Positions 57,568 through 64,000 of a stretch of DNA of 64,000 nt are shown piece by piece (the first letter of the stretch is position 1; each line of letters begins with the position of its first letter). The notes under the pieces were generated by a model, which saw nothing but the letters and a program-made list of their open reading frames with translations, made no database searches and had not been told where the DNA came from. The DNA lies in the NCBI GenBank assembly GCA_902799345.1, contig CADBZW010000010.1, positions 1 to 64,000 on the forward strand, in the 5' to 3' direction. This stretch comes from an uncultured Bacteroidia bacterium (GTDB lineage Bacteria > Bacteroidota > Bacteroidia > Bacteroidales > F082). The position numbers and the translations under genes are program-made.

Positions 57568-58917
57568 TTATTCATTTACAAGAGAATACGTAACCTCAAG
57601 ACGCATCTTGTTTTCTTTGTTCGACTCTGGTCCGTTGAGGATCATACGATGGGCGTTATAGCCGGCTCCATTGATGCCAAAACTCAAGCCACAGTTTTCT
57701 TTCTTTCCAGAAACCACGCTCTGCATATATTCAGAGATACGGAAGATAACGGCTTGTTGGTTAGCGTTATAAGTGCCTCCAAAATAATTGACGCCTTCAA
57801 AATAGTCAGGCAAGAGGTAAGTGGTGCTGTCGGCATTGAAACCAAGCAAAATAAAGTTGGAAGGCAGGCGGAACAGTGAATCTACCATGTTTTCATCCAC
57901 GGGAAGCACCAGTTTTGCTTCGTTGATGACGATATGACTACCCTCAAGCGAGTCGGCCCAATGTTCCAAATTGGGCATACAAACGCGCGTTCTGACGCCA
58001 CCCATGCATTGCGCATAAACCGTTTGCTGACCTGCCGCCGTGTTGCCGTTCACCAGTTGGTCGACAAACTCGGGGCTACCTTGAGTGTAGTCATGGTCGA
58101 TATGATTGAAATAGGTATCCGACGAAGTCACATAGAAGTCGTAACGCATGGCTTTGTCAGGTGTCTCTGCGTTGTGGTAATAGAGCTGCAACAAGGTGTA
58201 GGAGTTGTCGGTCAGTGTCACCGAGGTGATGGCACCAGGTTGGCTGACAGGGTCGCAAATCACAAAAAGGCCTTTGAAGTTCTCCTTGAAATAATCAGGT
58301 TGTGTGTAAGCAACTGTATCGAGGTTCATCAGATACTCTCCCAACGTCGCACTCAGCGGGATGCGGAGGATGGAATGACGGATAGTGTCGGTGCCCACAA
58401 TGTTCATCGCCGTTCTGGGACGGGGACGGAACTGATAGCCATTGGCAAGGTCGATGGGGTCATAGTCAACACTTGAATGATTGTAATAGCTTGAAGTCGA
58501 TGACAAGGTATCCGTCAACTCATAGACGTGGACGGTCTGCAGCACGTTGGTGTCGCCATAATAGTTTGCGACACTCAACTGTAGCACCAACGAATCCAAG
58601 ACGGGGTTGTCGCCAAAGTTTTGTCCGGCCAGCGACAGGCGAAACTGGGAATAGAATCCCGCTTCGGAGTTGCCGAAGACAGGGTCTTTCATGCTACCCA
58701 GCAACACATTGTTGGTGTTTTTCGTGCTCACTGAATCGATATAGGAGTAACACACGATTTCCACAGTGTCGGTATAATAAGGGACGATGTACTCGCTATC
58801 CGAAATAAGGTCGTTGCCGATAGTTCCGGGAGTCTTCTTGCAAGCGGCAAAGGCCAACAGCAACGTGCCAATCATTAACGCCAAGCAGGCTCGAGCGGTT
58901 GAATGATAGTTTTTCAT
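57568..58917 (-). CDS. DUF4270 domain lipoprotein
   Basis: A 449-residue protein. Lipobox FAAC with Cys26, then the DUF4270 start GNDLISDSEYIVPYYTDTVEI and beta-rich repeats. Members are outer-membrane lipoproteins of Bacteroidota with unknown function. It follows the glycogen-synthase-like gene, a neighbour pair I remember as conserved in Bacteroidales. Confidence 0.85.
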   Translation of the reverse strand: MKNYHSTARACLALMIGTLLLAFAACKKTPGTIGNDLISDSEYIVPYYTDTVEIVCYSYIDSVSTKNTNNVLLGSMKDPVFGNSEAGFYSQFRLSLAGQNFGDNPVLDSLVLQLSVANYYGDTNVLQTVHVYELTDTLSSTSSYYNHSSVDYDPIDLANGYQFRPRPRTAMNIVGTDTIRHSILRIPLSATLGEYLMNLDTVAYTQPDYFKENFKGLFVICDPVSQPGAITSVTLTDNSYTLLQLYYHNAETPDKAMRYDFYVTSSDTYFNHIDHDYTQGSPEFVDQLVNGNTAAGQQTVYAQCMGGVRTRVCMPNLEHWADSLEGSHIVINEAKLVLPVDENMVDSLFRLPSNFILLGFNADSTTYLLPDYFEGVNYFGGTYNANQQAVIFRISEYMQSVVSGKKENCGLSFGINGAGYNAHRMILNGPESNKENKMRLEVTYSLVNE

Positions 58918-58977
58918 TATGGTCAGAAATTATCGTTTGAGGTTATTCGCGGTGAGATAACTCAAAAAAGGTCGTTC

Positions 58978-59802
58978 TTATTGTTTTTCAAGGATGGTAT
59001 CGTAGAAATCGTTGCAGGCCTGAGCGTAGTGTACCTGTTCCTTATACGAGAGGACCGGCTTCTTGACCGTCTGCAGATACGCTTCAAGCTCGGGGTGGAG
59101 GTGCTCGGTGCTGACCACGATGCCGTCGGAATAGTCGATGGCAGCCTTGGTGAGGTTCACATAGTTGGCCTCCTTGAAATACTTGAGGTCCTTGGCCGTC
59201 ATGCCCGGCAGCTTCATCTTCTTGTCGAAGCCCGGCCTAAAGTCCTCGGTGAAAGCATCGTCATAGATGGAATAGACAATCTTCGACTCGTTGAAGAGCG
59301 GGTTGTCACGGACGTTCATGGCGCGCTTGATGTAGACGGGCATCAAGGCCGAAATCCAGCCATGACAATGGATGATATCAGGCGACCAATTGAGTTTCTT
59401 CACCGTCTCGATGACGCCACGGGTGAAGAAGACGCAACGGCTGTCGTTGTCCTCGCAGAAAGTACCGTTTTCGTCATACATCAGGTATTTCTTCTTGGTG
59501 AAGAAGTCGTCGTTGTCGATGAAATAAATCTGCATCCTGGCCTTTTGGATGGAGGCCACCTTGATGATCAAGGGGTGGTCCGTGTCGTTGATGATGAGGT
59601 TCATGCCCGAGAGGCGAATCACCTCGTGGAGCTGGTTGCGGCGCTCGTTGATGACGCCATAGCGTGGCATAAATATCCTGATTTCCTTACCGCTTTCTTG
59701 AGTGGCCTGTGGCAGGTAACGACCGACGAGGCTCATCGGCGTTTCCGGCAGATAGGGTGCGATTTCCTGGTGGACGAATAGTACTCTTGTCTTGCTAGTC
59801 AT
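58978..59802 (-). CDS. Glycogen/starch synthase-like protein, N-terminal domain only
   Basis: A 274-residue protein. The N-terminus RVLFVHQEIAPYLPETPMSLVGRYLP resembles the ADP-glucose-binding lobe of GT5 synthases, with IIHCHGWISALMP as the conserved middle motif. The C-terminal lobe of the GT-B fold, with the nucleotide-binding E and the KTGG-type loop, is absent; full synthases have about 480 residues. This short form is found in Bacteroidota next to DUF4270. It may be catalytically inactive. Confidence 0.75.
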   Translation of the reverse strand: MTSKTRVLFVHQEIAPYLPETPMSLVGRYLPQATQESGKEIRIFMPRYGVINERRNQLHEVIRLSGMNLIINDTDHPLIIKVASIQKARMQIYFIDNDDFFTKKKYLMYDENGTFCEDNDSRCVFFTRGVIETVKKLNWSPDIIHCHGWISALMPVYIKRAMNVRDNPLFNESKIVYSIYDDAFTEDFRPGFDKKMKLPGMTAKDLKYFKEANYVNLTKAAIDYSDGIVVSTEHLHPELEAYLQTVKKPVLSYKEQVHYAQACNDFYDTILEKQ

Positions 59803-59827
59803 GGGCTGTAGTGTTGCTTAGAAACTA

Positions 59828-59835
59828 CAAAATTA
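59828..59835 (-). promoter_or_regulatory. -7 promoter element of the GS-like/DUF4270/cyclophilin operon
   Basis: Minus-strand TAATTTTG fits TAnnTTTG, 26 bases before the start at 59802. Confidence 0.5.
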
Positions 59836-59876
59836 CGCATTTTTTTTGGAATAACGCAAATAAAAATAAAAAACCC

Positions 59877-59884
59877 TACCTTTG
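59877..59884 (+). promoter_or_regulatory. -7 promoter element of meaB
   Basis: TACCTTTG, 23 bases before the ATG at 59907. It rules out the longer upstream frame. Confidence 0.6.
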
Positions 59885-59906
59885 CGGAATAAAACCGCAG
59901 CCCGCC

Positions 59907-61025
59907 ATGGAATACGAACACTTTGAAAATCAGGAACATGAATGGGAGTCAAACCTTCGAGTGACCGAAGGAGTCGACGGTCCCATCCAAGTCAACCCGA
60001 ACGCCTTGGAGCGCATGAAACGCAACCAGCAGCAGCTGATGCCGCTGGAGTGGTACGTCGACGGCATCCTCCGTGGCGACCGCGTGGCGCTCAGCAAGGC
60101 CATCACCTTGGTGGAGAGTGCCCTGCCCAAGCACCAAGAGCTGGCACAACAAATCATCGCGGCCTGTCTGCCCCATGCGGGCAAGGCCTTGCGATTGGGT
60201 ATCACGGGCGTGCCGGGCGCGGGAAAGAGCACCTTTATCGAGGCTTTGGGCGTGCATCTCTGCAACAAAGGCCAGAAACTGGCAGTTCTGGCCATCGACC
60301 CGTCGAGCCAACGCTCCAAAGGCAGCATCTTGGGCGACAAGACCCGCATGGAGAGCCTTTCCGTGCATCCCAATGCCTACATCCGTCCCTCAGCTTCAGC
60401 AGGAACTTTGGGCGGTGTGGCAAGAAAGACAAGGGAAACGATCATCCTTTGCGAAGCAGCGGGCTACGATACCATCTTCGTGGAGACGGTGGGCGTAGGC
60501 CAGTCCGAGACGGCGGTGCACTCCATGGTCGATTTCTTCTTATTAATACTCATCAGTGGCGCCGGCGACGAGCTGCAAGGCATCAAGCGCGGCATCATGG
60601 AGATGGCTGACGGCATCGCGGTGAACAAGGCCGACGGCGACAATGTGATGCGTGCCAACCGTGCCGCCGCCGAATGTCGCAATGCGCTGCACCTCTTCCC
60701 TCTTCCCGAGTCGGGACAAGAGACCAAGGTGCTGACCTGTTCCGCCCTGACGGGCTTCCAAATCGACGAGGTGTGGCAAATGGTGGCCGACCACGTGCAG
60801 GCCATCCGCGACAACGGCTACCTCTATAAGAAACGTGCCCAACAGGACGTACAGATGATGTACGACTCGATGGACAGCGCCTTGAAAAACGATTTCTACC
60901 AGAACCAGTTGGTGGCCGACCTGCTTCCTTTAGTCGAAGCTGATGTCCGCGGCCAGCGCATGAGCGCGTATATCGGGGCGCAGAAGTTGCTGGATGCTTA
61001 TTTTAATATGCTGAAACGGGAATAG
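59907..61025 (+). CDS. meaB: Methylmalonyl-CoA mutase-associated GTPase MeaB
   Basis: A 372-residue G3E-family GTPase. Walker A is GVPGAGKST, followed by FIEALGVHL and the conserved AIDPSSQRSKGSILGDKTRMESLS. The switch region is ETVGVGQSE and the base motif NKADGD. It protects and reloads methylmalonyl-CoA mutase with adenosylcobalamin. The mutase genes are not in the window. The start at 59907 fits the promoter. Confidence 0.93.
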   Translation: MEYEHFENQEHEWESNLRVTEGVDGPIQVNPNALERMKRNQQQLMPLEWYVDGILRGDRVALSKAITLVESALPKHQELAQQIIAACLPHAGKALRLGITGVPGAGKSTFIEALGVHLCNKGQKLAVLAIDPSSQRSKGSILGDKTRMESLSVHPNAYIRPSASAGTLGGVARKTRETIILCEAAGYDTIFVETVGVGQSETAVHSMVDFFLLILISGAGDELQGIKRGIMEMADGIAVNKADGDNVMRANRAAAECRNALHLFPLPESGQETKVLTCSALTGFQIDEVWQMVADHVQAIRDNGYLYKKRAQQDVQMMYDSMDSALKNDFYQNQLVADLLPLVEADVRGQRMSAYIGAQKLLDAYFNMLKRE

Positions 61026-61262
61026 TTATTCCGCCTGTTGTTGATATTCCTTAGCTTTCGTCTCGTCCCCGTTGAGGGCATACAATTCGTATAGGTTTCG
61101 ACAAACCTCCTTGCGAACGTTTTCTTGTGCCTCGGTGAGTGGCCCTTCGCCCAATTTGGACAACACACGTTCGTATTCCGCTATCAGTTCAGGTCCTTCC
61201 TCGCCGTTGGCTTCCATGGTCTTGGCGTTGTTGAATGAAATCATCCAGTCTCTTAGTGCCAT
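61026..61262 (-). CDS. Small conserved-looking helical protein
   Basis: A 78-residue acidic helical protein (MALRDWMISFNNAKTMEANGEEG...). It is convergent with meaB, sharing the stop region without a gap. A TATCTTTG promoter lies 20 bases upstream of the start at 61262. No family is recognised; the helical-pair pattern resembles a TPR fragment. Confidence 0.6.
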   Translation of the reverse strand: MALRDWMISFNNAKTMEANGEEGPELIAEYERVLSKLGEGPLTEAQENVRKEVCRNLYELYALNGDETKAKEYQQQAE

Positions 61263-61282
61263 AATTCTTGTTTTTGTTACCG

Positions 61283-61290
61283 CAAAGATA
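61283..61290 (-). promoter_or_regulatory. -7 promoter element of the small helical protein gene
   Basis: Minus-strand TATCTTTG, 20 bases before the start at 61262. Confidence 0.6.
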
Positions 61291-61372
61291 GGAAAAAACC
61301 ATGGATTCAAAGGAAAAAACAGCATTTATTCTTCTTTTGGATAAGCATGACGGAATAATTACTATCTTTGCG

Positions 61373-61380
61373 CAAAATCT
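61373..61380 (+). promoter_or_regulatory. -7 promoter element upstream of glnA
   Basis: TATCTTTG lies 211 bases before the glnA ATG. The long leader holds the cruciform repeat at 61421-61508, so the transcript would carry that structure. Confidence 0.55.
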
Positions 61381-61420
61381 CGGGTTGGATACTGGGTAAC
61401 CACAACCCTAACGCCCTTAA

Positions 61421-61508
61421 CGTCATGGCGGAGGCACATCCGCCATCTCCCGTGAGCGAAGACGACAACCTCTCGCTCGGGAGATTGCGGGTCAAGCCCG
61501 CAATGACG
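61421..61508. repeat. Cruciform interspersed repeat in the glnA leader
   Basis: The outer arms are CGTCAT and ATGACG. Inside are three stems: GGCGGA/TCCGCC (61427-61444), ATCTCCCG..GAGCGA with TCGCTC..GGGAGAT (61445-61485), and TGCGGG/CCCGCA (61485-61502). The four-way structure is typical of an interspersed palindromic element. It falls between promoter and start codon of glnA. Confidence 0.75.
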
Positions 61509-61591
61509 ATTCGGCGGTCGGTTTTGGTGCCGAGTCAAACTATTGAATCTTTGAATTTTGAATTTTTAAATCTTTAAATAAACAAATCGTA

Positions 61592-63112
61592 ATGGACCAA
61601 AGAATTGCCATGAACCCCAATCGTCTGGTGCAGTACCTTCAGAAGCCTGCAGCAGAGTTCACTCGCGCCGACATCATCCGTTATTGCGAGGAAAACCAAA
61701 TCGAATTCGTCAACTTCCACTATTGTGGCTGGGACGGCAAACTGAAGACCTTGAACTTCGTGATTCATAGCCTCGAACACCTCGAGAACATCCTCACCGC
61801 CGGTGAGCGTGTCGATGGCTCCAGCCTCTTCCCCTTCATCGAAGCCGGAAAGAGCGACCTCTATGTGGTGCCGAAGTACAAGACCGCCTTCCGCAACCCC
61901 TTCACCGAGACGCCCACCTTGGACATCCTCTGCTCGTTCTACAACCGCGACGGCGAGCCTTTCGAGAGCTCACCAGAGCACATCCTCCACAAGGCTCACG
62001 AAGTCTTTAAGAAGACCACAGGCTTGCAGATGGAGACCATGGGCGAGTTGGAATACTATATCATCGCCGACGACGAAGAAATCTACGAAGTGCCCGACCA
62101 AAAAGGTTATCACGAGAGCGCCCCGTTCAACAAGTTCACCGAGTACCGCGTCGAGGCCATGCGCCTCATCGCCCAGGCTGGCGGCTTGATTAAGTACGGT
62201 CACTCCGAAGTGGGTAACTTCACCCTCGACGGCAAGATCTACGAGCAGAACGAAATCGAGTTCCTGCCCACCAACATCGAAGACGCCGCCGACCAACTCG
62301 TGGTCGCCAAGTGGATCATGCGCCAGCTGGCCTACGAATACGGCGTCACCCTGACCTTCGCCCCGAAGATCACTGTGGGCAAGGCTGGAAGCGGCATGCA
62401 CGTCCACTGCAAGTTCACGAAGGACGGCAAGAGCGTCATGGTCAACAAGGGCGAACTCAGCGACTACGGCAAGAAAGCCATCGCCGGCTACATGGACGCT
62501 GGCACTTCGCTGCCTGCCTTCGGCAACCCCAACCCGCTGTCGTTCCTGCGCCTCGTGCCCCATCAAGAAGCCCCGACCTCGCTGTGCTGGTCCTACTCGA
62601 ACCGCAGCGCCTTGGTGCGCGTGCCGCTCGGCTGGATCAACAACGGCAAGGACATGGCCGCCAACGCCAACCCGCTTGAGAAGAAGTCGAACAAGGACTT
62701 CAGCGAGAACAGCGAGAAACAGACCTTCGAATGGCGTGCCTCCGACGGCTGCGCCGACATGTACCTGCTGATGGCCGCCCTCTGCTGCGCCGCCCGCCAC
62801 GGCTTCGAGATGCCCAACGCCCTCGAAGTGGCCGAAAAGACCTACGTCGGCCTCGGCGTCAACATCCACGACGACAAGAACAAGAAGCTGCAAGAGAGCC
62901 TCGAACAACTGCCCGACAGCTGCGTGGCCGCCGCCAAGGAACTGGCCAAGGACCGCAAGATCTACACCGACAAGGGCGTGTTCTCCGACAGCATCGTCGA
63001 CTATATGATCAAATTCCTCACCAACTTCAACGATGCCAACCTACGCAAGGAACTGGGCAACGACACCGAGAAGATCCTGAAATTGGTGAAGGAAAACATT
63101 CACGTGGGATAA
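61592..63112 (+). CDS. glnA: Glutamine synthetase
   Basis: A 506-residue enzyme. The beta-grasp N-terminal domain (WDGKLKTLNFVI) is followed by catalytic motifs: DGSSLFPF, MGELEYY with metal-binding Glu, NEIEF, GSGMHVHCKF, and the substrate loop NRSALVRVPLGW. It makes glutamine from glutamate, ammonia and ATP. The tyrosine of the GlnA adenylylation site is not evident, so control is probably not by adenylylation. A long leader with the cruciform repeat precedes it. Confidence 0.93.
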   Translation: MDQRIAMNPNRLVQYLQKPAAEFTRADIIRYCEENQIEFVNFHYCGWDGKLKTLNFVIHSLEHLENILTAGERVDGSSLFPFIEAGKSDLYVVPKYKTAFRNPFTETPTLDILCSFYNRDGEPFESSPEHILHKAHEVFKKTTGLQMETMGELEYYIIADDEEIYEVPDQKGYHESAPFNKFTEYRVEAMRLIAQAGGLIKYGHSEVGNFTLDGKIYEQNEIEFLPTNIEDAADQLVVAKWIMRQLAYEYGVTLTFAPKITVGKAGSGMHVHCKFTKDGKSVMVNKGELSDYGKKAIAGYMDAGTSLPAFGNPNPLSFLRLVPHQEAPTSLCWSYSNRSALVRVPLGWINNGKDMAANANPLEKKSNKDFSENSEKQTFEWRASDGCADMYLLMAALCCAARHGFEMPNALEVAEKTYVGLGVNIHDDKNKKLQESLEQLPDSCVAAAKELAKDRKIYTDKGVFSDSIVDYMIKFLTNFNDANLRKELGNDTEKILKLVKENIHVG

Positions 63113-63118
63113 TAAACT

Positions 63119-63189
63119 GTAGGGCTGTCATATTATGGCAGCCGCACGGATTTGTTTCCTATGCGGCTGCCACGTTGTGACAGCCCTAC
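63119..63189. repeat. Long hairpin repeat after glnA
   Basis: GTAGGGCTGTCA (63119-63130) pairs with TGACAGCCCTAC (63178-63189), and TGGCAGCCGCA pairs with TGCGGCTGCCA inside. It looks like another interspersed palindrome and may also work as terminator for glnA, though no T-run follows. Confidence 0.65.
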
Positions 63190-63191
63190 AA

Positions 63192-64000
63192 ATGAACAAT
63201 GCCATGACTAAGGACAAGATATTCAATTGGAAATTTTGCCTTTGTTGTGGCATTTTCATTTGGTTCCTCGTCAACCTGCTGCAGGGTATCTTCACCGAAA
63301 TACAGGAGGACGAGGCCTATTATGCCCTCTTTGGAGAACACCTCGCCTGGGGTTATTACGACCACCCACCCATGGTGGCACTGATGGCCTTTCTCAGCAG
63401 CATCCTATTCTCGGGAACCTTAGGCGTTAGGCTTTTCACGATTATCGCCTCGTGCTTTGCGTTGCTTGTGATATGGTTGATTGCCATAGGCCGGCCTGTC
63501 GATTCCGAAACAAACCCCAAGCTCAGCGACCTTAGCCCAAAAAGCATAGTGCTGTTCTTCATCGTCTCCTACTCCATCGTGATGTTCAACATCTACGGCT
63601 TCGTCACCACACCTGATGTTGCGTTGATTATGTTTTCAGCCTTGTTCCTGTTTGTTTATCAACGCTACCTCAATGACAGCTCGTGGAAGAACGCTCTCGT
63701 CATGGGCACCATCATGGCCTTGATGGTTTACAGCAAGTATCATGCTTTCTTATTCTTAGGCCTAATCGTGCTATCGAACCTCAAACTGCTAAAAGACGGC
63801 AAGTTCTGGGTAGCATGCCTCGTGGCCTTGGCCCTGCTGACGCCGCATATCGTGTGGCAAGTCAGCAATGACTTTCCGAGCTTCCGTTACCATCTTGCCG
63901 GACGCAACGAGGCGTTTCGCTGGAGTTATTTCTGGGAGTATCTGCCCAACCAACTGCTGATTTTCAATCCGTTTACTTTTGGGGCGGTAGTCTATGTATT
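63192..64000 (+). CDS. GT39-type membrane glycosyltransferase (incomplete, cut by window end)
   Basis: At least 269 residues, running off the window. The first loop after the N-terminal helix has EIQEDEAYYALFGEHLAWGYYDHPPMVALM, the acidic DE motif and DHPP of ArnT/PMT-like enzymes that use lipid-linked sugars. Several transmembrane helices follow. The start at 63192 is the first Met after the hairpin repeat. It should glycosylate an extracytoplasmic acceptor such as lipid A or a glycan. Confidence 0.8.
   Translation, partial: MNNAMTKDKIFNWKFCLCCGIFIWFLVNLLQGIFTEIQEDEAYYALFGEHLAWGYYDHPPMVALMAFLSSILFSGTLGVRLFTIIASCFALLVIWLIAIGRPVDSETNPKLSDLSPKSIVLFFIVSYSIVMFNIYGFVTTPDVALIMFSALFLFVYQRYLNDSSWKNALVMGTIMALMVYSKYHAFLFLGLIVLSNLKLLKDGKFWVACLVALALLTPHIVWQVSNDFPSFRYHLAGRNEAFRWSYFWEYLPNQLLIFNPFTFGAVVYV

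Noticed and set aside
58903-59781. 292-codon plus-strand frame opposite the glycogen-synthase-like gene
   Set aside because: Shadow with repetitive composition; the minus frame has a promoter and family motifs.
61970-62908. 312-codon minus-strand frame opposite glnA
   Set aside because: Shadow of a strongly biased, highly expressed gene.
1-64000. CRISPR arrays and rRNA genes
   Set aside because: No regularly spaced repeats with spacers and no conserved rRNA stretches were seen; all repeats found are tandem or palindromic.

Overview
The window reads as a chromosomal segment of a Bacteroidota bacterium, most likely order Bacteroidales. Host genes are preceded by the Bacteroidota -7 promoter element TAnnTTTG (for example at 11263, 53731, 59877 and 61373). 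The gene content also fits: a secreted protein with a type IX secretion sorting domain, a GH92 mannosidase, a DUF4270 lipoprotein, an EFR1 ferredoxin and a C-type glutamine synthetase. No rRNA or CRISPR array was seen. The species cannot be fixed from this sequence.

Layout. Positions 1-15.4 kb are host: a DUF2075 helicase/nuclease with a MutT-type partner, a Pmp3-like peptide, a broken alpha/beta hydrolase, a HAD phosphatase, a lipoprotein, a Vsr endonuclease, an OmpA-family protein, GH92 with a DUF1295 membrane enzyme, an acyl-CoA synthetase, a T9SS cargo protein and an EFR1 ferredoxin. About 16.0-51.6 kb is one complete-looking Mu-like transposable prophage of roughly 35.6 kb. From 51.6 kb the host resumes with a HigBA toxin-antitoxin pair, MATE, DUF2461, DUF2130, PheS, cyclophilin, DUF4270, a glycogen-synthase-like protein, MeaB, GlnA and a GT39-type glycosyltransferase cut by the window end.

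The prophage runs as follows. First comes a repressor and Cro-like switch with two identical palindromic operators. The early operon follows, with MuA-type transposase, MuB-type ATPase, a GemA-like protein, a RecA-like ATPase, DUF3164 and several small zinc-finger proteins. Then come receptor-binding proteins and a full diversity-generating retroelement (target gene with VR, avd, TR, reverse transcriptase). A minus-strand packaging and head module (TerS, TerL, gp36, portal, MuF, virion morphogenesis) is followed by a plus-strand module of protease/scaffold, capsid, lysis genes, contractile tail and baseplate. The right end carries a separate unit with an ABC-ATPase fused to a GNAT domain and a formyltransferase-like enzyme, in the position where phage Mu carries its DNA-modification gene mom. 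The layout (Mu-like, contractile tail, DGR) recalls the Bacteroides hankyphages, from memory only.

Main points of interest are these. (1) TR and VR are both 110 bp and differ at 13 positions, all of them adenines in TR. (2) The right-end ABC-GNAT plus formyltransferase pair is a candidate new DNA-modification or anti-restriction system; the formyltransferase-like enzyme lacks the expected catalytic Asn. (3) A canonical A AAA AAG slippery site would make a G/GT-type tail chaperone pair. (4) A MuF head protein carries a toxin-like C-terminal domain. (5) The terminase-portal block is inverted relative to phage Mu. (6) Palindromic interspersed repeats lie inside the coding sequences of the host vsr and EFR1 genes.
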